17,223 nucleotides of DNA, taken from positions 1-17,223 of the forward strand of contig LSSN01003872.1 of the NCBI GenBank assembly GCA_001970855.1, read 5' to 3'. Below the pieces are notes generated by a model that searched no databases, was not told where the DNA came from, and saw only the letters and a program-made list of their open reading frames with translations. The stretch's first letter is position 1. Each line of letters begins with the position of its first letter. Both the position numbers and the translations under genes were made by a program. Shown one piece after another: positions 10,201 through 17,223 of this stretch. Origin of the DNA: Smittium culicis (lineage: Eukaryota > Kickxellomycota > Harpellomycetes > Harpellales > Legeriomycetaceae).

Positions 10201-11009
10201 GGTAAAACTTCATTATTTACATTTTCAATAGATTCTTCATTAATTGGGGTAATATTTGTAATATTTTGAGGTGGGGCTTCGGAAAAATCTTCAGCATTAT
10301 GATTTGAATTTTGCTCAGAGTTATTAAAGTGTTGATCGATATCATCATTAATTATATTTAAAGAATCTTCAAAGGGGATATACTCGATCTCATCTTCGGG
10401 AGAAATACTTTCTGAAGAGGGGCATATTTCAATTAGTTCAGGATCGATCCAAGGTACTGAAAAGGAGGAGTCTTTATCTTCAGATTTAAACATCCATTTT
10501 TTTCTAGGATTTTGTGTGCCGAAAAATAGAAAGCTTTCGAATAAGCTCATTGGATCTCTCCAATTTAAATCAAAGAATGATGATTTTGAGCTTGCGGCAG
10601 GGTTTTTATTTGGGATATGGATATTACTGAACTTCCTACCGTTATTGGACAGCTTGGAAAAAGAATGAGGGCCTTTAGCTGGCTTAAATAGTTTTTTTTT
10701 GTTTGATGACTTTAACTTGTTTAATCTATTGTGGGCATTTAGCTTCGATTTTTCAACCAGGGATAGCTTCTGATCTAGCTCAGGGTATGTTGAAATAATT
10801 GCATTTCGAAGAGGAGCATTTTCAGCTAACAAACCCCTAGTTGGAATTGCAGAGCTTTCGGTATCGTTAAGGGTTGAAGATAAAAAGGGTTTAGATTTAC
10901 CCTTCTTCTTTACAACTTTACCTGTTTTTGAGGCCTTGGTGACTTTTGGGGTGGAGGCTGAGGAAGGGGTTTTTTGGGTTTCAATTGATGGTGGGATATC
11001 TTTTCCCAT
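7203..11009 (-). CDS. Ser/Asn-rich protein, candidate Nup153/Nup1/Nup60-type basket nucleoporin
   Basis: A single uninterrupted frame of 1268 residues, ATG complement at 11007-11009 and stop at 7203-7205. The N-terminus (1-150) is Lys-rich, with runs such as VVKKKGKSK (32-40) and NKKKLFKP, followed by a hydrophobic/aromatic patch DPMSLFESFLFF (152-163). The acidic Ser/Asn-rich middle looks disordered. Three features point to the nuclear basket: APYFGVGYRGESSPF at 663-677, resembling the 'SPFYPG..TYGG' type motif; TAKVLLNIIKSSDS..SPM at 737-757, resembling the TAKRIL..LE..SSP motif; and FXF/FXFG-like elements near the C-terminus (NFSFGKP 1132-1138, TFVFNKP 1148-1154, SFKF 1198-1201, FTF 1223-1225, final LPQYKFN). 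Such proteins anchor to the nuclear pore and bind transport receptors. FXFG motifs are few, so the call is tentative. An unrelated disordered nuclear protein is the main alternative. It is divergent from the phosphatase gene across 3.3 kb. Confidence 0.5.
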   Translation of the reverse strand: MGKDIPPSIETQKTPSSASTPKVTKASKTGKVVKKKGKSKPFLSSTLNDTESSAIPTRGLLAENAPLRNAIISTYPELDQKLSLVEKSKLNAHNRLNKLKSSNKKKLFKPAKGPHSFSKLSNNGRKFSNIHIPNKNPAASSKSSFFDLNWRDPMSLFESFLFFGTQNPRKKWMFKSEDKDSSFSVPWIDPELIEICPSSESISPEDEIEYIPFEDSLNIINDDIDQHFNNSEQNSNHNAEDFSEAPPQNITNITPINEESIENVNNEVLPIEESIQPSAPSSSLNLLEPIITNTNFDTTINKSSIESSSDSKAILSDPFPSPAQSDQKVLTDDQCTPNPDNIEFKDNKSYNDESITSPILQKVISPLVKPSTSDDILITDTTTSASNSENDAPISFPKGGSVDKTIVESTENSADASLEIPNEFSDTHKNHSLSPNHDDTHTNNQDYNYEIPTSHKTNHEAFANELVNDPNSAENDEYMEFNNPQKDLEDNLQLISNQNLSLDNMDYLLSNKSQTSKNHENSLIFSNRNSSLNFKNIPLSIFNNESHNQTSSSNSQDNIAHIWPTKNMYDVSHNGTLSSIFKRPSDKPPHFHKMNSDNLDYTTTSVQNSSKKMKVESFDSFSSCLSAIGLKSNRRLGRSVSLMQGTEKLKKLNIRNSNPPGHAPYFGVGYRGESSPFQKLNINYHFSNTSGLAHEPKSSPKISTSKIAPELGSTIEKNSQIDQSLENSKSKQPASVTAKVLLNIIKSSDSDSINSPMTSRLNDRLSDNTNGHQLNSSNELINSKNSHEFNGSESITFNKLKGPQFQFIKKQNKSPRKSLQPELLSSIDKSTDSTPSLQNRSMDILFQTAPEEVKSRVNLSTIIRQPDEIPNDSTNNYKRMHIDSDNLQIKNNTEIVPNAQQLKSHLNNNKKFMVTRSRRQNGYSMFSTNDNTQDLRLPFQSSFQIRKKKALNVEMDMGMDIDVNSPKVSERAITLSNAPSTSLDQKSNFNTKILDSTKVPETSTIQPSQISSKITNSLFNANSPITSFPISQPLESSSLFKPVSVDAPVSIDIHPKLEKNSNESSSLINANANQNIFSIPKYEKQDLVTSFNAEKGGNLDSNSSNLLGNDISIRSTHPSTLSSSEAHQKNNNFSFGKPALDNQSTDGTFVFNKPKYANIGVSGSSMDNLPVSNSARFSHVIKEMLPKSVNEGVDNLPSFKFIYPNSSKSSELNKNNKASYNNFTFSVSENLSKNSLTNKFSHVPEFNEIYSLILNLNQDDLPQYKFNR

Positions 11010-14000
11010 ACTTTTTGATTTATTATTTTATAATAGATAGATCGTAGATAAAATTTTACAGTGAAGAAGAATAATATAAGGTTTTTAAGATTATAGTTTG
11101 TCTTATATCGGAGTTTTTGGTTACAATATCTCGTAGTCATTAATTTAATAGCTATATTTTTTTTGCGCCTAAAATATTGAATTGATCAAAACTAATAAAT
11201 CTATTCCAAAAAAACTCAACTAGACTCCCAACGATTTCTATTGGCTTTAATCATGCATTCTTTGTCTAATTAAGAATGACCATTTGCTAGCATCGTATAG
11301 TAGATTGTAATTATTTGTTTTTATTCGCTGGATTCTATTATCTCTATTTGTATTAATATTTATCAGTGGAAGAAATTTATTAATTGGCCACAATGATTTT
11401 AACACCCAATTTCCTCTATTTTGTATTTTAAGTGTTAGTAATGTTTATACGTTAAATCATTATTTAGTTATAGCAAATCTCCTATCGTAAACAAAACTCT
11501 CCAATTACTGTAATTTATTAACATTCCCTACATTCTCTACTAATTACTTTAAAGTATTTTCTTTACTAGTAAAAGAATGTCTAAAGTTTCTGTTAAATAT
11601 AATATTTTTTAAAGTAATTTATATTTTGATTGTCCGAAAATAAAAATGATCAATACAGACATTTCAATATTTCATTCATTAATAACTAAATAAGTCAATT
11701 CTGCATATCCAGCCTTGTATGCCGCGCGATTAAGTACTGTTAGTTTGAGCGTCAACTTAAAATACTTACTTTTAAGAAAGTAGTAAGCTTAGCTTAGCGC
11801 GAGAATGGTGGTCTCATTGATTCTATATTTTTATTCAATTATGTGCACGAGTAATATAGTTGTGATAATCAAACATTTATAAAATATTTTAAAAAAGTAG
11901 TATATCTTTTACTTCAGAAATTGACTTTTACTTAAACTTTAAAATATTCACATGACTTTTGCTGATTCAATAACTCACAAAATTCTACAAAGTCATTTCA
12001 TTTCAACTGCTTTCTACAATTCATTATCTCACACATAAATTTTTTTCTACATAGTATCTAAATGTATAAGTTAAAAAAAAATTCTGGTTTAATATTCTGT
12101 CAAATTTTTAATGATTATTCTTAGGAATTGAAGTTTAATTACATATTACTGATGGTTATAAACCTCTTCTCTCAATAAAATAGCTCTTTTTATTAAACTC
12201 AGGCTAAATTTATTTAAAACACACTGATATTCACGCTCATTCTTATATAAAATTAATGAAAAAATTATCCTTTATTACTAAACTTTACATTGCAAAACAT
12301 CAGCAAATAATAAACTTGCTTTTAAACCATAAACGAATCAATTAATTCATTTTTTCAAAGGGCGTTGGACGGGAAAGGGTTAATCTAATTGACTCGATTG
12401 GTTTATGTTATTATTATCTCTAACTGGTTAGAAATTCATTTCAATTTTCCTTGTATTTAAATGGTAAAAATAAAATAGTTTTTTTTTAATTGGAAACTAA
12501 TTTTTTAAGCGATTTTATACACTGTAACTAATTACAACTGTAAGCCTTCTCTTTGTAGAGTATTCCTCAACACTGAGAATAACTCCTAATTGAATTACTA
12601 GCGCAACGTTTAATTTTATTAATTATTTGCTGAAAAAAAAACCTCATAGAAAAAAATGTCTGATTCTCCAGAGAATGTCACATATGAAGGAGATTTTGGT
12701 CAAAAAAATCAATTCTACCTGTACATTTGGGTGTCTGTTACAAAGGTTAGGACTTGACCTATTATAATTTTCCTGCACAGCTATTTTACTTGAGCTTTTG
12801 AAGCGCTATAAAATATTATAGTGTGGATTTTCTGGCAAAGCCTTAAGAGCCGTCTAATTCATATTAGCGAATAGAATTGCTTGAAAAGAAATGCACTGCA
12901 TTTCAAGAGAATCTCCAATGGTAACTTTGAGTTAAAAGAAGGATTTGTTTCAAATACTTGGTACAACAATTAACTCTTGAATCATAATTTTTATTCATAT
13001 ATAATTGGACAAATGTGCTTATCTAAAAAAATAATTGTTTCAGAGCTGTGTTTTAAAGTTTTATTGAATAATTTGGTTTAGATGAAACAATTTTGAGTTA
13101 ATTTATTCATGATTAAACTATTTTTCCTGCTAAAGCTGCTCAATTAAAGCATTTTTTTCAAATAATAGCCCTCGAATTATTTATATTGAATTTCAGAGTA
13201 AAAATAGATCAAATATCTTACCAAAAATATGGTGGGTACTACTAAATGATCACTTTTTCAAAATCATCGTTCAATAAATAGCCAATATTGGAATACAACT
13301 ATTATTGTGATATTTTTTGTTACTTTTTTCCATAATTGGTTTATTTCAATTTAATAAAAGCTTTTTAAAAAATTAATAGAATATTTTTATCTCACTTACC
13401 ACCTCCACCGATCTAACAGCATAGTACTCTAGACAAAAATTCATTTGGATTATTTTTTGAATGTTCGCGGAGGTGATTTAGCGTCAAATTGTAAATATCA
13501 TTAGCAGTTAAATGTATTTATTGGATCCCAAAAAAATATATCCGATATAAATTTCTAATTCAGTTTTAAATTAATTTAATTTAGGAGGTATATATAAGAA
13601 TCGTCTCCATCCCCTGATTTTCAACACTCATACTCTTGGCCAAATGCATAATGGTTTTTTTATAAGATGATGAGAGTAGCTAAAGATAATAATCTTTTTA
13701 TGATATCTTTTTTTTTACATTTAAGGATTTTATTGGTTTATTTTTCCATAAAAACGTTTTTTAAATTTTTTTTTACTTATAAAAAGGATAACAGGTTTGT
13801 TTTAAAAATTATTTAACGCTGTTTTAAAAAAATTATGGAATTATTATTTGCTTATATTTTAGGCGCCTTAGTATATGGGTTATTTACTAATGCTTTTTTA
13901 ATTTTCTTTAGTGTGATTGATTTCTGGTATAATTTCATGGTTAATAGCTTAATAGATTTAAATAATTGCGATATTGATACAATGCCTTAAAATAATCGGC

Positions 14001-14353
14001 ATTTAAGAAAAAATAACAAATCTACCGAACCGCTATAAGAATTCTTCATTGGGTACCCTATAGCGAAATGTGAATCAAACTTGAAATACAAGCTATTAAT
14101 AGTGGGGAATTAATTATTCATCAGTACTTTTGTTTGGTAAAAATATTTAATTTTAACAAAAAAGTGAATTTTAAAATAATTTTGGGCATATTTAAGCTTA
14201 ATTTTTGAATGATATTAATCTATAAAATAGATATCTCAACGTTTTTTTTATTTCTGATTGATGCTACTAATTTTTATAAATATACCAATTTTCAATATTT
14301 ATTTTGTTTAACTTTTTTTCCGAAAAAAAATATCAGAATTTAGATATTATAAT
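11010..14353. other. divergent intergenic region, 3.3 kb
   Basis: AT-rich DNA between the start of the minus-strand nucleoporin candidate and the start of the acid phosphatase gene, so it should carry both promoters. Most of 11150-12600 shows nothing recognisable beyond simple AT stretches. At 12656-12973 there are three short coding-looking pieces in two frames that do not join into a gene. At 13589-13635 a TATA/C-box pair resembles a promoter, followed by two short hydrophobic open frames (13667-13816 and 13835-13990). Confidence 0.5.
13589..13635 (+). promoter_or_regulatory. TATA box plus C-rich box matching the FHIP promoter
   Basis: TATATATAAG at 13589-13598 is followed by CCATCCCCTG (13607-13616), then TTCAACA (13620-13626) and CATACTC (13629-13635). 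The last three elements repeat those at 2104-2126 in the same order. The next long gene starts 720 bases downstream at 14354, so this is either the promoter of that gene with a long or spliced leader, or the promoter of a small unrecognised transcript. Confidence 0.4.
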
Positions 14354-15946
14354 ATGAATAAACATACTATTTTAACAGATATCGCGTATGGTTTGATTTT
14401 TTTAATTTTGAGCGTTCATTCAAGGCAGCACTTATTTAAGAGTTATAATGAATCATTTCCAAACCTTTTTAAATCAGAAAAGTATGATATAAACACAAAT
14501 TTATGTCATGCAGGAAGTATAAAAAATGAAACATACTTGCCGGTTTTAAATAGTACTTTGATTTATGTCCAAACATTAGTTAGACATGGGGCTCGAGCGC
14601 CTCTTGTAATTATAGGGAATGAAAATGAGGTTTGGAACGACTGCAATTCATTAAACACGCGTGCGAGAACAGATGTTTTTGATGGTGGGCCCGTAATAAA
14701 GCCTATACAACTAAAAGAGAAAATTATAATTCCGTCGAAAAAGAGCTTTTTACTGAGCGAAGTGATGTGGAAGGGGAATTGTATTCCAGGTCAAATGACC
14801 GATTATGGAAAGCGGCAAGTAATTGAATTAGGGGAAGCTTTCAGGAATGTTTACATCAACAAGCTAAATTTCTTGAAACACAGTATTGGCGACTTGAATC
14901 AAATATACATTAGATCAAGTAATATGGAGTAAAACACGTTTAATATACTAATCATAGCATTAATTTTACTTTCCAAGCTTCTGTTTTGAGTTTTAATTAG
15001 TTCTTAATGATTTGTACTGATAAGATTTGCATATAGTTTATTAAGATCTTGACACTTTAAATTTAACAGTTACATATTTTAATTAAATACAAAATTTTAT
15101 AGAAGAACATTATCTTCATCGAGACATTTTCTGGATGGAATCTATCCTATATACAACAGAGTATCTCCGATATTAGCGGAAGTTGTGATATATCCGCCAG
15201 AGATAGACTACCTCAACCCTTACACTATAGCGTGTCCTAAATTAACAAAGCTTTATGGTAAAATCATGAAATCAAAAGAATACTTGAAACTTGAAAAGGA
15301 GACATTAAAACTTATGAAAAAAATTGAGAGGGTAACATTTTTTTATCAAAAAATTAGCGAGTTGGATCTATCCAGTTGGTATTTTTATTATGACACTCTT
15401 ATTTCGAGGCATTGCCATGGAAAATCGCCTCTATGTTGTCATGGAGAATGTATTAATGTTTCCGACTTGAACAAAACGGTGAATAATTTTAAGAGACAGC
15501 TAAAAATTTTGTATAAAAGTAGTGAGTATTCGAAGGAGTATACTAACATTTATGGGGGATATTTACTTCGAGAGCTCGTTTATGAGCTGGAATCAGTTAT
15601 AAATTTGGATATGCATGGTAGCTCGTCCAAGCTTAATAAGCGGAAATTAAGTGCATACTTCACGTCCGATTTTACTATTTTGAGCGTTTTAGGCGTTCTT
15701 CAGGCCGAAGATAAATTTATTTCTCCTCAACCATTTGCGTCAAACTTAATTATAGAATTGTGGAAAAAAGATAATACCAATGGAGAATATAGTATAAGAG
15801 TTATACATAACGGGGAAATATTAAAAATTTTAAATGAAATTGATAATCCTTACAGCTATCAAGATAGTATTCCTTATTCTATATATAAAGAAGTGGTATA
15901 TAATTCAACAAAAATTAGTGCGAAGAAAGCCTGTTATGGAGAATGA
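14354..15946 (+). CDS. histidine acid phosphatase family protein, two exons, altered HD motif
   Basis: Join of 14354-14928 and 15103-15946, giving 472 residues, a normal length for the family. These enzymes hydrolyse phosphomonoesters in secretory or vacuolar compartments through a phosphohistidine intermediate. A hydrophobic N-terminus (about 8-22) suggests a signal peptide or anchor. Visible motifs: VRHGARAP at 76-83 with the nucleophile His78; GQMTDYGKRQVIELGEAFR; IYIRSSNMERT, whose last residues span the exon junction, then FLDGIYP; and the PFAS..IELW stretch near the C-terminus. The usual catalytic 'HD' pair reads Ser380-Asp381 (context AYFTSDFTIL), so the histidine is missing. NxS/T glycosylation sites occur (for example NET, NST). 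The fold and family resemble the metazoan lysosomal/PXYLP1-like and ACP6-like group. Activity may be reduced or changed. The ATG at 14354 precedes the hydrophobic segment and no better start is visible. Confidence 0.8.
14929..15102 (+). other. intron of the acid phosphatase gene (174 bases)
   Basis: Starts GTAAAA at 14929 and ends TTTATAG at 15102. Splicing joins GA+A into a Glu codon and yields RSSNMERTLSSSRHFLDGIYP across the junction, which matches the family's 'RST..ERT..SA..FL.GLYP' block. Without it the first frame stops after MetGlu. ACTAAT and ACTGAT sequences inside the intron are possible branch points. Confidence 0.8.
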
Positions 15947-16282
15947 TAGGTCTAAGATTTATATATTAAATGAATCTTGCTGTAAAATATTTTGGACAAA
16001 CTCATAAATTTTCAAGACGAATTTTGGATAATGTAGAATTTAAAAATTGAACTATAATATTCTAAAGCATATTATTGCCTCCTTGAATGCTTAAAATGTA
16101 TAGAATAAAAACATAAATATACAGGTTTGAACTATATTTTCGCTTTGATAAATGAACCATATTAAATAATTTTATTAAAAGATTCGCGCTAGAGATGTTT
16201 TTAAAGATATTATTTACTGAATTGGTGAGTTATTTATGGGCGAATATACGTTTTGGGATAACGAAGAGTCATAGTGCTAAAT

Positions 16283-16401
16283 GCCTGTGTTTATTTATAT
16301 GCTATTTATTTATGAACAATAATGGCTGTTTATTTAATATATATACATAATATAATGACTGTTTATTTATGCTATTTATGAATATTTATATGTTTATTTA
16401 C
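16283..16401 (+). repeat. imperfect tandem TGTTTATTTA / GCTATTTAT repeats
   Basis: Three imperfect units. CTGTTTATTTA occurs at 16326-16336 and 16359-16369, with TGTTTATTTA at 16391-16400 and a variant CTGTGTTTATTTAT at the left. GCTATTTAT occurs at 16301-16309 and 16371-16379. A further CTGTTTATTTA lies at 16751-16761, close to the next gene. Confidence 0.55.
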
Positions 16402-16559
16402 TCAAGATTATGTTCCTGAAATAGATTTACAATATCTTGGGATAAAGGTTTCAGCTAATCATAGCTGTGCATGAATGAATCGCGTGAATTATTGGCCACT
16501 TAATGGGCGATGATCATGTGAAAAAAAGAATTGTAGGCAAAAACTAGCCAATAAAAGTG

Positions 16560-16583
16560 TTTGAGGGGAGAGTTTGAGGGGAG
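16560..16583 (+). promoter_or_regulatory. tandem TTTGAGGGGAG, stress-element-like
   Basis: The 11-mer TTTGAGGGGAG occurs at 16560-16570 and 16573-16583. Each copy contains AGGGG, the core of the yeast-type stress response element (AGGGG/CCCCT). It lies about 255-275 bases before the carboxypeptidase start, a usual distance for an upstream activating site. The role is inferred. Confidence 0.4.
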
Positions 16584-16675
16584 GCTTATAGATATATCGA
16601 AAATGGCGACAGTAGAAAATAGGGAGAAACATTAATAAGCGGCAGAAGCAGAGAGAGAAAACAAAAAGATAAATA

Positions 16676-16696
16676 GTAAGCGGTGAGGTCGCTTAC
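16676..16696 (+). promoter_or_regulatory. inverted repeat GTAAGCG-N7-CGCTTAC
   Basis: Perfect 7-bp arms at 16676-16682 and 16690-16696 around a GTGAGGT spacer. The half-site TAAGCGG also occurs at 16636-16642. This could be a dimeric transcription factor site or, if transcribed, a leader hairpin upstream of the carboxypeptidase. Confidence 0.4.
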
Positions 16697-16836
16697 AGTT
16701 GGAGAAAGTATCAGTTCAGTTTTCTATATCTATTCCTATTTCTAATTATTCTGTTTATTTATCAGTTGTAGTATTCTATCATATATTCTTAATATAAGCC
16801 AAATCCACTTTATAGATTTATTATATCTGCCTAGAC

Positions 16837-17223
16837 ATGAGAGTCAGTAGTTTAGTAGGGTGCTTTCTTGGCGTTGCCGGAACAGTGTCTGGCCTCGACT
16901 TTGAAATGCTGAGACAAAAAGTTCTAGGAGGAGTCAGCTTTGGGAATTCCTTGAGTTCCAAAATCAAAAAACTGCCTGATTACTTCAACATGCATAGCAG
17001 TTATGCCGATAGCTTGAGTAGCCAGGGTATTCCAAATATCAAAAAGACGACTGCGTGGTCTAAAGTTTCCAAGATGAGCGAGTTGGAGGGTTACAGCATG
17101 CGTATCAAAAAACCGAAACTGTGTGTAGGTGAAGATGAGACTTCATACAGCGGGTATTTGGACATTTCGGACAAGAGCCACTTTTTCTTCTGGTTCTTTG
17201 AAGCTAAAAGCAAGAAGAAGGAC
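16837..17223 (+). CDS. carboxypeptidase Y-like serine carboxypeptidase precursor, N-terminal part
   Basis: An open frame of 129 codons from the ATG at 16837 running off the right edge. Serine carboxypeptidases of family S10 remove C-terminal residues from peptides, in the fungal vacuole for the carboxypeptidase Y type. The first 20 or so residues (MRVSSLVGCFLGVAGTVSG) are a good signal peptide. A propeptide-like stretch follows, then YSMRIKKPKLC at about 91-101 and YSGYLDIS..SHFFFWFFEAK at about 108-124, which is the conserved start of the mature S10 enzyme ('YSGYLD....KHFFFWFFESR.DP'). The catalytic Ser, Asp and His lie beyond the window. The position of the FFFWFFE block fits a carboxypeptidase Y precursor with a propeptide, perhaps shorter than the yeast one. 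No intron is visible in this part. Confidence 0.85.
   Translation, partial: MRVSSLVGCFLGVAGTVSGLDFEMLRQKVLGGVSFGNSLSSKIKKLPDYFNMHSSYADSLSSQGIPNIKKTTAWSKVSKMSELEGYSMRIKKPKLCVGEDETSYSGYLDISDKSHFFFWFFEAKSKKKD

Larger units (their letters stand above)
15947..16836. other. intergenic region and carboxypeptidase promoter, 0.9 kb
   Basis: The first part is the AT-rich 3' flank of the phosphatase gene. From about 16280 to the ATG at 16837 it becomes dense in short repeated motifs: TGTTTATTTA copies, an inverted pair of CCAAT boxes (16491-16495 minus, 16548-16552 plus), a tandem GAGGGGAG pair and a short palindrome. No gene was seen. The last 100 bases before the ATG are pyrimidine-rich. Confidence 0.5.

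Noticed and set aside
7934..10963. Short open frames on both strands within the large minus-strand gene
   Set aside because: They overlap the long 1268-residue frame, lack family features and look like frame shadows.
15185..15946. Separate gene starting at a GTG at 15185
   Set aside because: The frame continues upstream to the acceptor at 15102 and completes the conserved RSSNMERT...FLDGIYP block, so it is exon 2 of the phosphatase.

Overview
The window is nuclear DNA of an AT-rich fungus. The evidence is short GT-AG introns with ACTAAC or CTGAC-like branch points, long Ser/Asn-rich proteins, a leucine-biosynthesis enzyme, a fungal-type carboxypeptidase Y precursor, and AT-rich intergenic stretches of 0.9 to 3.3 kb. 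The low GC content, a 2-isopropylmalate synthase regulatory domain of the ATSKG/GIDTDI type, and the strong divergence of the proteins suggest an early-diverging ('zygomycete-grade') lineage rather than a yeast. This placement is inference; no marker gene is present to fix it.

Layout, left to right: (1) the last 87 codons of a 2-isopropylmalate synthase (LEU4/LeuA type, +); (2) about 1.9 kb of non-coding DNA ending in a TATA-like plus C-rich promoter; (3) one spliced gene at 2191-6091 (+) that looks like two separate open frames but joins through three introns into an FHIP (FTS/Hook-interacting protein, RAI16-like) homologue of about 1211 residues; (4) a 1.1 kb convergent gap; (5) a 1268-residue Ser/Asn-rich protein on the minus strand (7203-11009) with scattered motifs resembling Nup153/Nup1/Nup60 nuclear-basket nucleoporins; (6) a 3.3 kb divergent gap with a TATA/C-box promoter-like site at about 13589-13635 and possible gene remnants near 12.7-12.9 kb; (7) a two-exon histidine acid phosphatase family gene (14354-15946, +) whose C-terminal 'HD' motif reads Ser-Asp; (8) a 0.9 kb promoter region full of repeated short motifs; (9) the start of a carboxypeptidase Y-like serine carboxypeptidase (16837 to beyond the window end, +).

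The genes form no pathway or cluster. They are ordinary neighbours with unrelated jobs: leucine synthesis, endosome-dynein transport, nuclear pore, secreted or vacuolar phosphatase, and vacuolar protease. No transposon with intact coding capacity, CRISPR array, tRNA or rRNA was recognised, and I saw no convincing undescribed multi-gene system. The points most worth checking are the altered catalytic motif of the phosphatase, the intron structure of the FHIP gene with its 17-base exon, the divergent basket nucleoporin candidate, and the promoter element shared between 2104 and 13607.
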